The notes beneath the pieces are model-generated. The model was not told the DNA's origin. It saw only the letters and a list, made by a program, of their open reading frames with translations, and did not search any database. Positions 15,194 through 24,435 of a stretch of 26,446 nt of DNA are shown here, piece by piece. Each line of letters opens with the position of its first letter. The first letter of the stretch is position 1. The DNA is taken from NCBI GenBank assembly GCA_023231105.1, contig JALNWB010000036.1, positions 1-26,446 on the forward strand, read 5' to 3'. Made by a program: the position numbers and the translations under genes. The DNA comes from Ignavibacteriaceae bacterium (GTDB lineage: Bacteria; Bacteroidota; Ignavibacteria; Ignavibacteriales; Ignavibacteriaceae).

Positions 15194-15308
15194 CACAAAA
15201 AAGCACTAAAAAAAAGTTACGACAAAAGTTACGACAAATTGATGACGATTTGATGACTAATTAAGTGTTTCTTTGATGTTCAAAAACTGTTGATCAACTG
15301 TACAAAAC
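15194..15308 (+). promoter_or_regulatory. Right arm-type integrase sites (spaced direct repeats)
   Basis: GTTACGACA at 15216 and 15228 (12 bp apart), TGATGAC at 15240 and 15251 (11 bp apart), and TGTTCAAAAAC / TGTTGATCAAC / TGTACAAAAC at 15277, 15288 and 15299 (11 bp apart). CACnAAAA at 15194 and 15204 is a weaker pair. TGATGACGATT (15240-15250) is identical to 7004-7014 at the other end. The sites lie 40-155 bp inside the right core, fitting arm-type integrase and excisionase binding. Confidence 0.65.
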
Positions 15309-15348
15309 CTTAAAAAAGTTGAAAAATAGCTTAAAATCGAGCTTCCTA

Positions 15349-15425
<77 letters not shown>

Positions 15426-15533
15426 AATTGAGAAAAATATGAGCTGCAGATGTAGTTCAAATAGAAAAATCAAATTCTCTCTTTCTTTTTGGAAACTTTT
15501 GACTTTCCTCTTTCTACTTTTCACTTAACTTAG

Positions 15534-15606
15534 TACCCCCAGTAGGACTCGAACCTACGCACACGGCTTCGGAGGCCATTGCTCTAATCCACTGAGCTAT
15601 GGGGGC
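15534..15606 (-). tRNA. tRNA-Arg(CCG)
   Basis: 73 nt. Acceptor GCCCCCA/TGGGGGT, D-arm GCTCAGTGGATTAGAGC, anticodon loop CTCCGAA (anticodon CCG), T-loop TTCGAGT. CCA is not encoded. It lies 108 bp upstream of tRNA-Arg(CCT) on the same strand, so the two may be transcribed together. Confidence 0.95.
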
Positions 15607-15686
15607 GGAAATTAATTGGGAAGTCAAATTTACAAATGCAGAGAAATAATTCTACAACAATATTAAAAACTCAACGCTAAATTACT

Positions 15687-15694
15687 TAATTTTG
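15687..15694 (+). promoter_or_regulatory. Possible -7 box for eno
   Basis: TAATTTTG matches TAnnTTTG, the Bacteroidota -7 consensus, 60 bp before the eno start. A matching -33 TTTG is not obvious, so confidence is low. Confidence 0.3.
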
Positions 15695-15754
15695 GGATGA
15701 AAATAAATTTTCATTTTTGAACTTAATTGATTTAGAAACTAAAGGAGAAATAGT

Positions 15755-17047
15755 ATGACAACAATTATTGATGTAAGAGCTAGAGAAATTCTTGATTCAC
15801 GAGGCAATCCAACTTTAGAAGCAGAAGTAGAATTAGAAAGCGGTTTTGTTGGTCGTGCAGCTGTTCCAAGCGGTGCTTCCACCGGAGATTTTGAAGCTTG
15901 CGAATTGCGCGACGGAGACGAAACGCGTTATCTCGGCAAAGGAGTCTTAAAAGCTGTAGATAATGTAAATGAAAAAATAGCCGAAGAGTTAATTGATTTT
16001 GATGCACTCGACCAAACCGGAATTGATCAGTTTCTTATTGACCTTGATGGGACCGAAAACAAATCGAATTTAGGCGCCAATGCAATCCTCGGTGTTTCTT
16101 TAGCAGTTGCAAAAGCCGCTGCACAAGCATGCGGTTTGCCCTTGTACCGTTACATCGGCGGTGCAAATGCAAAAGTACTTCCTGTTCCGATGATGAACAT
16201 TATTAACGGTGGAAGCCACGCAGATAATAATGTCGATTTCCAGGAATTTATGATTATGCCTGTAGGTGCAGAAGATTTTGCCGATGCGTTAAGAATGGGA
16301 GCTGAAACTTTTCACACCTTGAAATCTGTTTTGAAAAAACGCGGCTATAGCACTGCCGTTGGTGATGAAGGCGGATTTGCTCCAAACCTAAAATCAAATG
16401 AAGAAGCGATTGAAGTTATTCTTGAAGCTATTCAAAAAGCCGGTTATAAACCTGGTGTAGATATCGGGATTGCGCTTGATCCTGCTGCAAGCGAAATGTG
16501 GTTAAAGGATAAAAAAGTTTACCAATTTTTCAAATCGGATAAATCTGAAATGTCTTCCGATAAACTTATAGAATATTGGGCAAACTGGGTAAAACAATAT
16601 CCTATTCTTTCAATTGAAGACGGACTTTCTGAACACGATTGGGACGGCTGGGAAGTGTTAACAAAAAAACTCGGCGGGAAAATTCAATTAGTAGGTGACG
16701 ATGTTTTTGTTACGAATACAGAAATTTTTGCTAGAGGAATTCAACGAGGAATCGCAAATTCAATTCTCATTAAAGTAAATCAAATCGGCACGTTAACCGA
16801 AACACTCGATGCAATTGAACTTGCAAAGAAAAACGGTTACACGGTAGTTATTAGTCATCGCTCCGGTGAAACGGAAGATACTACTATTGCAGATATTGCT
16901 GTTGCAACAAATGCCGGACAAATTAAATCCGGTTCTGCAAGCCGTACCGACCGCATCGCAAAATATAATCAGTTGTTGCGCATTGAAGAAGAATTAAGTC
17001 TCTCTGCAAATTTCTTAGGACTTGCAGCGCTTAATTACAAAGCATAA
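15755..17047 (+). CDS. eno: Enolase
   Basis: 430 aa, full length for bacterial enolase. Cytosolic glycolytic enzyme converting 2-phosphoglycerate to phosphoenolpyruvate with Mg2+. Visible features: N-terminal IIDVRAREILDSRGNPTLEA, the catalytic-loop SGASTG, GGSHADNNVDFQEFMIMP, GDEGGFAPNL, the metal-ligand SIEDGLSEHDWDGW and GDDVFVTN, and the signature ILIKVNQIGTLTET followed by VISHRSGETEDTTIADIAVA. A good AAAGGAG lies 9 bases before the ATG. It has its own terminator and was the neighbour of the tRNA-Arg pair before the element inserted. Confidence 0.98.
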   Translation: MTTIIDVRAREILDSRGNPTLEAEVELESGFVGRAAVPSGASTGDFEACELRDGDETRYLGKGVLKAVDNVNEKIAEELIDFDALDQTGIDQFLIDLDGTENKSNLGANAILGVSLAVAKAAAQACGLPLYRYIGGANAKVLPVPMMNIINGGSHADNNVDFQEFMIMPVGAEDFADALRMGAETFHTLKSVLKKRGYSTAVGDEGGFAPNLKSNEEAIEVILEAIQKAGYKPGVDIGIALDPAASEMWLKDKKVYQFFKSDKSEMSSDKLIEYWANWVKQYPILSIEDGLSEHDWDGWEVLTKKLGGKIQLVGDDVFVTNTEIFARGIQRGIANSILIKVNQIGTLTETLDAIELAKKNGYTVVISHRSGETEDTTIADIAVATNAGQIKSGSASRTDRIAKYNQLLRIEEELSLSANFLGLAALNYKA

Positions 17048-17059
17048 CATTTATTTCAT

Positions 17060-17087
17060 GAGCGGAAATGTTTTTTCCGCTCTTTTT
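17060..17087 (+). terminator. Intrinsic terminator of eno
   Basis: GAGCGGAAA (17060-17068) pairs perfectly with TTTCCGCTC (17074-17082), followed by TTTTT. Confidence 0.88.
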
Positions 17088-17118
17088 ACTTTTCATCCCT
17101 TATCCTTAGAAAAAAAAT

Positions 17119-18003
17119 ATGATTGGTGAATTCGCCGCTTTATTAACAGCTCTCCTCTGGTCTGCCACATCACTTTTCTTTTCCGAGGCGGCAAATAGAA
17201 TTGGTTCCTTACAACTTAATATTAACAGATTAATTTTTGCAACTCTTCTCCTTGCTTCAACAATTATTCTCTTTCGGATCGATTATCATCTTTCACAAAA
17301 TCAATTTTACTATTTGGGATTGAGCGGAATTATTGGATTAGTTATCGGCGATAGCTTTCTTTTCAAATCTTATCTTTATATCGGTCCCCGTTTTGCAATG
17401 CTATTAATGGCTCTTTCTCCGGGAATGGCGTCTTTACTCAGTTACTTTTTTCTTGGAGAAGTTATAAGCCCGCTGGGTATTTTTGGAATGATCATTACAA
17501 TTTTTGGAATTGCGATTGTTGTTTTAGAGCAGAAATCCGGAACTAATTCAAAATACAAAATTACTCCGTACGGACTTTTTCTCGGCGCCATGGGAGCGCT
17601 TGGGCAAGCCGCGGGATTGATCCTGGCTAAGATGGCATTTAACCTTGGCGAGATAAACGGATTTGTCGCTACGTTTATAAGAATTTTCTCTTCCGTAATT
17701 ATTTTCTTACCGATTGTATTGATTTTTAGAAAATACAAAAATCCCGTTAAGCTTTATAAAAAAGATTTGAAAGCGCTTGGGTTTACATTTGCCGGAAGTA
17801 TTGTCGGACCGTTTCTCGGCATCACTTTTAGTCTGATCGCCGTCTCACACACTAAAGTTGGAATTGCCTCAACACTAATGTCAACCATGCCGATAATTAT
17901 GCTGCCGATGATGCATTACATTTATCGTGAAAAAATTTCTCTACGCGGATATATTGGCGCAATAACTGCGGTTGCCGGAATAGCGATTTTGTTTCTTCAT
18001 TGA
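17119..18003 (+). CDS. EamA/DMT-family transporter
   Basis: 294 aa with about ten membrane segments in two EamA halves. The first half starts EFAALLTALLWSATSLFFSEAANRIG and includes LLMALSPGMASLLSYFFLGE. The second starts GLFLGAMGALGQAAGLILAKMAF and contains the matching VGIASTLMSTMPIIMLPMM with a following E. This is the family's usual pattern. It is a different paralogue from the one at 231-1109. Substrate unknown. It begins 32 bp after the eno terminator, so it likely has its own promoter there, though none is clear. The short gap after it (18004-18129) shows no site. Confidence 0.88.
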   Translation: MIGEFAALLTALLWSATSLFFSEAANRIGSLQLNINRLIFATLLLASTIILFRIDYHLSQNQFYYLGLSGIIGLVIGDSFLFKSYLYIGPRFAMLLMALSPGMASLLSYFFLGEVISPLGIFGMIITIFGIAIVVLEQKSGTNSKYKITPYGLFLGAMGALGQAAGLILAKMAFNLGEINGFVATFIRIFSSVIIFLPIVLIFRKYKNPVKLYKKDLKALGFTFAGSIVGPFLGITFSLIAVSHTKVGIASTLMSTMPIIMLPMMHYIYREKISLRGYIGAITAVAGIAILFLH

Positions 18004-18129
18004 TAAGAAGAACAACCGGGAATCATTTACCGAACACAAGAATCAGTTAAGTTTTAATGGAATTTTAAGCAAAATGAATTGTCATTCTCGGGATTAAGCA
18101 ATAATTTTACATAAAAAAAACCAGGAAAA

Positions 18130-18738
18130 ATGTACACAAATCAAAATAGAGTAATTCTTCTTATTGCAGATATAAGCGGTTATACCAACTTTATGATCGC
18201 TAACCGTAAAACAATTTCGAAGAGCCATAAAATAATTATCGAATTGATTAATACAATTATCACACACATCGAATTGCCTCTTGAAGTTGCTAAGATTGAA
18301 GGCGATGCGGTTTTTCTCTTTGCTCTTAAAGGAAAAGATGAGGACGAATGGGAAATATTACGAAAAAAAATTGGTGAAAAGTTGATTACTTTTTTTGATA
18401 TTTTCGCTGAAAAAGTTAATGAATTGCGAAGTTCGGTTCTTTGTGAAGATGATGTTTGTGTTGCAATCGAAACACTTAAATTGAAAGTTATTGTTCATAC
18501 CGGTTACGCTGAACTTGTCTCGATCGGCACTTTTAAAGAACTTTCCGGAATTGATGTAATTCTTGTTCATAGGTTATTGAAAAATTCCATAAAAGAAAAA
18601 GAATATATTTTGATGACTGAATCTGCTTGCACAGAAATTATGTTCCCCAAAATAATTTGCATTGAGACCGGAACGGAAAAATATGATGATATCGGGGAAG
18701 TGAAAACATTTATTTATTACCACAAAAAGCCGGAATAA
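18130..18738 (+). CDS. DUF2652 protein (class III cyclase-like fold)
   Basis: 202 aa. The N-terminal half follows the class III nucleotidyl cyclase pattern: LLIADISGYTNFM (Asp14), then after about 44 residues KIEGDAVFLFA (Asp59). These are the two metal-binding aspartates of that fold. The C-terminal half has VIVHTGYAELVSIG and SGIDVILVHRLLKNS, matching the remainder of DUF2652. Cyclic-nucleotide synthesis has not been shown for this family as far as I know, so I infer only fold. It is cytosolic, with no transmembrane part. It faces the tricorn protease gene across a shared terminator. Confidence 0.8.
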   Translation: MYTNQNRVILLIADISGYTNFMIANRKTISKSHKIIIELINTIITHIELPLEVAKIEGDAVFLFALKGKDEDEWEILRKKIGEKLITFFDIFAEKVNELRSSVLCEDDVCVAIETLKLKVIVHTGYAELVSIGTFKELSGIDVILVHRLLKNSIKEKEYILMTESACTEIMFPKIICIETGTEKYDDIGEVKTFIYYHKKPE

Positions 18739-18742
18739 AAAA

Positions 18743-18775
18743 AGACGCAGATTTTGAAGAACAAAATCTGCGTCT
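18743..18775. terminator. Bidirectional terminator, convergent genes
   Basis: AGACGCAGATTTTG (18743-18756) pairs perfectly with CAAAATCTGCGTCT (18762-18775), a 14-bp stem. On the minus strand it is followed by a run of eight Ts and so ends the tricorn gene. The plus-strand side has only a weak AT tract. Confidence 0.88.
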
Positions 18776-18781
18776 GATAAT

Positions 18782-21700
18782 TTATTTACTCTTATTCGGA
18801 TAAGCCGGTGCTTCCGGGATTTTATTTTTCGCAGTCTTTAATTCTTCAAGAGCAGTTTGAATTGCTTTCTCCAACTGCTGATCAACTCCTTCATATTCAA
18901 GCGCCGGATCGTTATCAACATAAATATCAGGATCAACGCCGTAACCTTCCATGATCCATGATTTCCCTTCGTTATCATATCGCGAAAATTCAGGACGATT
19001 TAAATAACCGCCATCAACAAAAGGAAGAGTTCCACGAATACCGACAACTCCGCCCCATGAACGTTTGCCAATAAGTTTTCCAAGTTTTGCTTGTTTGAAG
19101 CGGTAACCAAAAATATCGCCGTCAGATGCAGAGAATTCATCTATCAACCCAACTTTTGGTCCAACGTGCATTCCACCCGGATCGTAAGTCGGTGCTGCAT
19201 TTCTTGCAATGCCAACCATTGTCCATTCTCTTCTCAACCGTTCAATGATCATCGGGGAAACGTTTCCTCCGCCGTTGCCCCGGTCATCAATTATCAACGC
19301 TTCTTTCTGCAATTGCGGATAATATAATTTTGAAAATTGATTCAATCCATTCACACCCATATCCGGGATATGAATGTAACCAACTTTTCCATCGGTAGCT
19401 TTGTTTACTTTTTCAATATTATCTTGCACCCAATTGTAATAATACAACGGTTGTTCATCATCGGTTGGAATGACAACGGTTTCGCGGCTTCCTTCAATTT
19501 TAGGTGACGAATTAATTTTTAGTGTAACTTGTTTACCCGCTTTGTTTTCAAGCAGTTCGTAAATATTATTTACATCAGTCACCGGCTTGCCGTCAATTGT
19601 GGTAATGAATTCACCTTCTTTAACGTCAACGCCAATTTCAGATAAAGGCGAACGTGTTGCTTTATCCCAATTTTGTCCTTTAAGAATTCTTGTGATTTTA
19701 TAGAAACCCGATTTATCTTTTTCCAACTTTGCGCCGAGAAGTCCAAGTTTTATTCTTTCAGCTTTTGGATAATCGCCGCCGCCAACATACGAGTGTCCCA
19801 CGCTCAATTCACCGATCATTTCTCCTATGATGTAAGTTAGATCAGCGCGGTGATTAACATATTTAACAAGCGGTTCGTAGGTTTTGCGGACTTTCTCCCA
19901 ATTATTCCCGTGCATATTCGGATCGAAAAAGAAGTCGCGCATCTGTCGCCACGATTCATTAAATATTTGTTCCCATTCCGCAGTGCGATCAAGATTCATT
20001 TTCATATCCGAAAGATTTAATTTTTCTTTCATTTCGATTTTTGCAGATGGAAGATCAATGATTGCGTATGAGTTTTCTGCACCAACTAACATTTTCTTTT
20101 TATCGGCAGAAATTTCATATCCGTTTATTTCACCCAACTCTGTTTCTTTTTGTTTTTTAAAATCAAATAAAAAGAGTTTTGATTTTCGTTCCGCTGAACT
20201 ATTCCTTAGATAATAAAGGTTCGAAGCGGCCGAGGATAAATTCCTATAATTCCCGGCTATAGTTGGAATTTCAACTATGCGGTTTGTAATTCCATCTGCA
20301 TCAACTTTAACGGAAACTTCCGGTTTACTTTCTTTCTTTTCAGATTTTTCAGTTGATTCTTTTTTATCTGTTTTCTTTTCATCTTTTATTTCAACTTCAT
20401 CACTGGTTGGAGCGAAAGGAGATTTGGTATCTTTTGCCAGAGTAATCAAATATAATTTTGACATATCAACATAGGCGTGATTCCATTCCGTGTTGCTGTA
20501 AACCGGCGAAAAATTTCTGTCCGAAATGAAATACAAATATTTTCCGTCTTCGCTAAATGAAGGGCTGCCCGAATCGTACCAACCATCGGTTACTGCAAAT
20601 AATTTTTTATCTTCAAGCGAATAGAGATAAATTTTTCCCATTCCGATCTCTTCGGGCTTTGCGAAAGAAATCCATTTGGAATCGGGCGACCATGTGAAAT
20701 CTGTAATTTCCCAAGCTGTTGCCTGCTCAACTTGTGTGACGGCTTTTGATTCGACATCAACAAATTGTAAGCGAAGTTTTTTATCGTTCCACAAAATCTT
20801 TTTGCTGTCCGGCGACCATTCAATATTGAATTTATACGTGTCTGCACCTTTTGTTAATTGAACCGCCGTTCCGCTTCCATCCTGCGGTATGATGTAAATT
20901 TCATCTTCGCCGGAAGCGTCTGAAATATAAGCGATCCATTTTCCGTTCGGCGACCATTTGGAGCTTCTTTCATGCACTCCGGAAGTATTTGTAAGATTTC
21001 TCGTCGGACCATTTTTTTGAGGAACTGTAAACATTTCTCCGCGTGAACCAAACAATGCTCTTTTGCCATCAGGAGAAATTTCATAATTGGTTATTGATTT
21101 TGAAACATCGAGCAAGCCGCCTCTGCCAAGGCTGAAGTCTTCATTTAAATAGATTGGAACTTTTTCAAGTTTTTCGGATTGCAAATCGAATTTGTAAATG
21201 TACCCGCCGTTTTCAAACACAATTGCTTTATCGCCGAGAGAAGGAAATTTTACATCGAACTTGGTGAAAGAAGTCAGCTGCTTTGTTTCTTTGGTATCAA
21301 GTGAATAGGAAAAAAGATTGAGCGTTTTAGTTCTATCGGAAATAAAATAAATTTTGTTTCCGCTCCACATCGGAAAAATATCTTGTGCAGGATTGTTGGT
21401 GATGTTTTCAGTTTTTTTTGTTTTGAAATCGTAAATCCAAACATCATCTGCTTGACCGCCGCGGTAACGTTTCCAGGTTCTGAATTCACGAAAGACTCTG
21501 TTGTATGCCAATTTGGTTTCGTCGGGAGAATAAGAACAAAATCCGCCGCGGGGCAAAGGCAATTGCGCTGGCAAATTCCCTTCAGTATCAACTAAAAAAA
21601 GCTGTCCTTTAAAATCGTTGAACTCGATCATCCGCGAACGGAAAACAAGTTCGTTATTATTTTTCCAGGTCATCACAATATTATTCGGACCCATCCTATC

Positions 21701-22039
21701 GGAAACATCATCGCGGTTCAATGTTGCGGTGTAAGTAATTCGCTTTGGAATACCACCTTCTGAAGGCATTAAGTAAACTTCCGTGTTGCCGTCATATTGC
21801 CCGGAAAAAGCTAATTGTTTTCCATCGGGAGAAAATTTTGCGAACATTTCAAAGCCGACATCGTTGGTTAATTTGCGTGCTGTTCCGCCGCTTGCATCAA
21901 CGGTATATAAATTACCGGCATACGTAAATACAAGCTGGCTGCCGTGAATAGTTGGGAAGCGGAGAAGCCTTGCTTCTTGCTGCGCAAAAATTTGCAGACC
22001 GAAAAGAAGCATTGTGAACAAGAGAGTTAGTCGTTTCAT
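18782..22039 (-). CDS. Secreted tricorn-type serine protease (S41 family)
   Basis: 1085 aa. A signal peptide (MKRLTLLFTMLLFGLQIFA) directs export. Residues about 25-560 form beta-propeller blades with repeated WSPDSK/FSPDGK (PD40) motifs. A Lys/Glu-rich linker (about 560-600) follows, and then the catalytic half with the helical C1 region, GELSVGHSYVGGGDYP containing the candidate catalytic His, and a PDZ domain (about 770-850). The S41 domain has IDDRGNGGGN and EFSASDGDIFGY with the candidate catalytic Ser at 972. It should degrade peptides in the periplasm or outside the cell; the archaeal cytosolic tricorn feeds on proteasome products, so the role differs here. Terminated by the convergent hairpin. 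Confidence 0.93.
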   Translation of the reverse strand: MKRLTLLFTMLLFGLQIFAQQEARLLRFPTIHGSQLVFTYAGNLYTVDASGGTARKLTNDVGFEMFAKFSPDGKQLAFSGQYDGNTEVYLMPSEGGIPKRITYTATLNRDDVSDRMGPNNIVMTWKNNNELVFRSRMIEFNDFKGQLFLVDTEGNLPAQLPLPRGGFCSYSPDETKLAYNRVFREFRTWKRYRGGQADDVWIYDFKTKKTENITNNPAQDIFPMWSGNKIYFISDRTKTLNLFSYSLDTKETKQLTSFTKFDVKFPSLGDKAIVFENGGYIYKFDLQSEKLEKVPIYLNEDFSLGRGGLLDVSKSITNYEISPDGKRALFGSRGEMFTVPQKNGPTRNLTNTSGVHERSSKWSPNGKWIAYISDASGEDEIYIIPQDGSGTAVQLTKGADTYKFNIEWSPDSKKILWNDKKLRLQFVDVESKAVTQVEQATAWEITDFTWSPDSKWISFAKPEEIGMGKIYLYSLEDKKLFAVTDGWYDSGSPSFSEDGKYLYFISDRNFSPVYSNTEWNHAYVDMSKLYLITLAKDTKSPFAPTSDEVEIKDEKKTDKKESTEKSEKKESKPEVSVKVDADGITNRIVEIPTIAGNYRNLSSAASNLYYLRNSSAERKSKLFLFDFKKQKETELGEINGYEISADKKKMLVGAENSYAIIDLPSAKIEMKEKLNLSDMKMNLDRTAEWEQIFNESWRQMRDFFFDPNMHGNNWEKVRKTYEPLVKYVNHRADLTYIIGEMIGELSVGHSYVGGGDYPKAERIKLGLLGAKLEKDKSGFYKITRILKGQNWDKATRSPLSEIGVDVKEGEFITTIDGKPVTDVNNIYELLENKAGKQVTLKINSSPKIEGSRETVVIPTDDEQPLYYYNWVQDNIEKVNKATDGKVGYIHIPDMGVNGLNQFSKLYYPQLQKEALIIDDRGNGGGNVSPMIIERLRREWTMVGIARNAAPTYDPGGMHVGPKVGLIDEFSASDGDIFGYRFKQAKLGKLIGKRSWGGVVGIRGTLPFVDGGYLNRPEFSRYDNEGKSWIMEGYGVDPDIYVDNDPALEYEGVDQQLEKAIQTALEELKTAKNKIPEAPAYPNKSK

Positions 22040-22149
22040 ACGTAACCTTTTTGATAATTTGGAGAGAAATTTTAGTAAAAGTTAGCTGTTCAAATTTTTA
22101 ATCGAAAGAATTTAATGAAGAACGGCAATATATTTTGATAGAAAAATCC

Positions 22150-22521
22150 CTATTGTTTCTTCTGTTGTACGGATCTTTTTTCTTTTAAGAACCATTCGTT
22201 ATCTAATTGATTTATCTTTGCAACTTCGCTCAACCAGAGCAATTCGCGCGGTGCAGGATCGTCTTTAGAGATAACTAATTTTAAACATTCCTCAATGAAT
22301 TCCTGCGCAACTACAGGTTTAGAAAATTGGATCGGTAAATTGGAAACAAAATCGTTTGCGAGAATGTTTTGCATTGTTTCGTTCAAAAAGTCTTGACTGA
22401 AACCGAAACGGCTTGAGGCGTTCGTGATGATGTCTTTTTCGCCTTCGTCAATTTTATTATTCATTTTTGCAACTATGAGGAGACCTTTTAAATAGTTGCT
22501 TTTATCGAGTATCGTGAACAA
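22150..22521 (-). CDS. TerB-like small protein
   Basis: 123 aa, helical. Residues about 8-50 (YLKGLLIVAKMNNKIDEGEKDIITNASSRFGFS) match the TerB-like pattern of a helix, an acidic turn (DEGEKD) and a second helix, and the second half repeats a similar arrangement. TerB-like proteins bind metal through acidic residues, but function is poorly known, so I would not call it tellurite resistance. It starts 110 bp upstream of the tricorn gene on the same strand; co-transcription is possible. The 184-bp gap to the divergent VanX-type gene must hold both promoters, but no convincing box is visible. Confidence 0.55.
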   Translation of the reverse strand: MFTILDKSNYLKGLLIVAKMNNKIDEGEKDIITNASSRFGFSQDFLNETMQNILANDFVSNLPIQFSKPVVAQEFIEECLKLVISKDDPAPRELLWLSEVAKINQLDNEWFLKEKRSVQQKKQ

Positions 22522-22705
22522 TTCGCCTCCCTTTCATAATGTTGTACTGAAACTTAAGGAATATGTTTAACGATAGAAAGGAAATTTTTTTGTTATCCTT
22601 GCAAAGTTTGTAATTTATCATCGTGTCTAATTTTACTATTGGTGGAATTCGCCACGGCTCTGAAGATTATTAAATTGATTTGGAAATTTTAAGAGTAAAA
22701 ATAAT

Positions 22706-23413
22706 ATGAGATACCGATTTACTTCAGTCGTTTTCTTTTTCCTTTTTGTTATTGCAAACTATGCACAGGAAATTCCGAAAAATAAATATGGGCTTCCGGT
22801 TGTAAATGATTTTGCTCTCTACAAAGAGCAAATAAAAAAAGACAGCGCGAAAGCATTAATTGATTTAGAAAAATTTATTCCCGGACTTTTTATTGATGTT
22901 CGTTATGCAAGTGAAAATAATTTTGCGAAGACGAAGTTTTATGAAAGTCAAAAGATTTTTTTACGTTTGCCCGCCGCTGTTGCGCTGAAAAAAATTCAAG
23001 AAGAATTACTTAAGCAAAATCTTTCTCTAAAAATATTTGACGCATACCGCCCTTATTCAGTAACTGAAAAAATGTGGGAATTTGTCCACGATGCACGCTA
23101 TGCCGCAGATCCCAAAACCGGTTCACGCCATAACCGCGCCTGCGCTGTTGATGTTACTTTGGTTGATCTGGAAACGAAAACAGAATTAGAAATGCCCACT
23201 CCGTATGATGATTTTACTGAAAAAGCTCATCACAATTATAACAATTTGCCCGAAAACATTTTGAAGAACCGCGAACTGCTAAAAAAAATAATGACAAAAT
23301 ATGGATTTGAAACGATAACCTCCGAATGGTGGCATTATGATTTCTCCGGTTGGAAGAATTTTGAACTTCTCAATATTCCGTTTGAAGAATTAGAAAAGCA
23401 TAGTATTTATTAA
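22706..23413 (+). CDS. D-alanyl-D-alanine dipeptidase (VanX/DdpX family, M15)
   Basis: 235 aa. Signal peptide at residues 1-21, so the enzyme is exported. The zinc site is complete: SRHNRACAVD with His142 and Asp149, and EWWHYDF with catalytic Glu207 and His210. FIPGLFIDVRYASENNF and FDAYRPYSVTEKMWEF are typical of the family (the Arg in DAYRP is the conserved active-site arginine). It hydrolyses D-Ala-D-Ala dipeptide. With no VanS/R/H/A neighbours, a role in cell-wall recycling or nutrition is far likelier than vancomycin resistance. The gene looks monocistronic. Confidence 0.93.
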   Translation: MRYRFTSVVFFFLFVIANYAQEIPKNKYGLPVVNDFALYKEQIKKDSAKALIDLEKFIPGLFIDVRYASENNFAKTKFYESQKIFLRLPAAVALKKIQEELLKQNLSLKIFDAYRPYSVTEKMWEFVHDARYAADPKTGSRHNRACAVDVTLVDLETKTELEMPTPYDDFTEKAHHNYNNLPENILKNRELLKKIMTKYGFETITSEWWHYDFSGWKNFELLNIPFEELEKHSIY

Positions 23414-23416
23414 ACG

Positions 23417-23440
23417 TAGCACAGACTTCAGTCTGTGCTA
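23417..23440. repeat. REP-like perfect palindrome
   Basis: TAGCACAGACT (23417-23427) and AGTCTGTGCTA (23430-23440) pair perfectly around TC. There is no T run. Palindromes of this sort occur as dispersed repeats in many bacteria; it lies just after the VanX-type gene. Confidence 0.6.
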
Positions 23441-23555
23441 AAGAAACTGAAATAATTTAAATCCTTGCGAAACAAGAATTAATAATCTTGTGTATTTCGG
23501 AACTAATCTCTTAAAAAAATCATTTTAAAAGAAAACAAATTTTATAAGAGTAGTT

Positions 23556-24266
23556 ATGCAAAAAGAAAATGAACCGACATCTCCAACCTCTGTGAAGAAA
23601 TATAAGTTTTACGATTTTATTATGGCGGCATTCGTCACTATTCTACTCTGTTCAAATATTATCGGGGCAGAGAAGGTGGTTTCTTTGTTCGGATTTACTT
23701 TCGGTGCCGGAATTCTCTTTTTTCCCATCAGCTATTTTTTTAACGATATTTTAACAGAGGTTTACGGTTACGCCCGTTCGCGTAAAGTTGTTTGGGCTGG
23801 ATTTGCAGCTTTAGGTTTTGCTTCTATCATGTCGGCTGTAGTTGTCGGTCTTCCCGCGGCTCCCGGATGGATACATCAAGACGCATATGTTGTTGTGTTT
23901 GGACAAACCACGAGAATTGTATTAGCCTCACTTACTGCTTTTTTCAGCGGGGAATTTGTCAACTCATTTGTGCTCGCAAAGATGAAACTCTCGACTAACG
24001 GAAAATATTTGTGGACACGTACCATCGGCTCAACTGTTGCCGGCGAGGCGATTGATTCATTAATCTTTTATCCAATTGCTTTTTATGGCTTTTGGCCCAA
24101 CGATCTTCTCTTAAAAGTGATGATAACCAACTATGTTTTGAAAGTTCTTTGGGAAGTAATTGCAACGCCAATGACTTACAAAGTTGTAAATTTCTTAAAA
24201 CGAAAAGAACACGAAGACTTCTACGACCGCAACACAAACTTTACTCCGTTCTCAATTGAAACGTAA
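23556..24266 (+). CDS. YhhQ/VUT-family queuosine precursor transporter
   Basis: 236 aa, about six membrane segments. The family hallmarks are visible: a first helix ending in SNIIGAEKV, then ILFFPISYFFNDILTEVYGYARSRKVVWAGF, and later NSFVLAKMKLSTNGKYLWTRTIGSTVAGEAIDSLIFYPIAF with the conserved E/D in GEAIDS. Homologues import queuosine precursors such as preQ0/preQ1 for tRNA modification; I infer the same here. No queuosine genes lie nearby, and I see no preQ1 riboswitch in the 142-bp leader. It stands alone between non-related genes. Confidence 0.9.
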   Translation: MQKENEPTSPTSVKKYKFYDFIMAAFVTILLCSNIIGAEKVVSLFGFTFGAGILFFPISYFFNDILTEVYGYARSRKVVWAGFAALGFASIMSAVVVGLPAAPGWIHQDAYVVVFGQTTRIVLASLTAFFSGEFVNSFVLAKMKLSTNGKYLWTRTIGSTVAGEAIDSLIFYPIAFYGFWPNDLLLKVMITNYVLKVLWEVIATPMTYKVVNFLKRKEHEDFYDRNTNFTPFSIET

Positions 24267-24289
24267 AAGTAAATACAACTGAGAGAAAG

Positions 24290-24363
24290 ATGATTATTAA
24301 CATGAATGAATGTTTGAATGAAAACTTCAATTTCAAATAATCATCCAATCATGCATTCATTCA
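24290..24363. repeat. Interlocked inverted repeats in the leader of the zinc peptidase gene
   Basis: ATGATTATT (24290-24298) pairs with AATAATCAT (24336-24344), and TGAATGAATG (24303-24312) pairs with CATTCATTCA (24354-24363). The arms alternate, giving an interlocked order. The words are simple GAATGA repeats, so this may be low-complexity DNA rather than a designed structure. Confidence 0.35.
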
Positions 24364-24435
24364 ACCATCCATCGGTTAATTTTTTCAGTTGGAATTTAAT
24401 AGTTAATTTTAACCACTAAATTATAGGAGTTAAAA

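Noticed and set aside
22706..23413. Vancomycin-resistance gene
   Set aside because: The VanX-type enzyme is alone, with no ligase, dehydrogenase or two-component genes, and has a signal peptide. A cell-wall or nutritional role is more likely.
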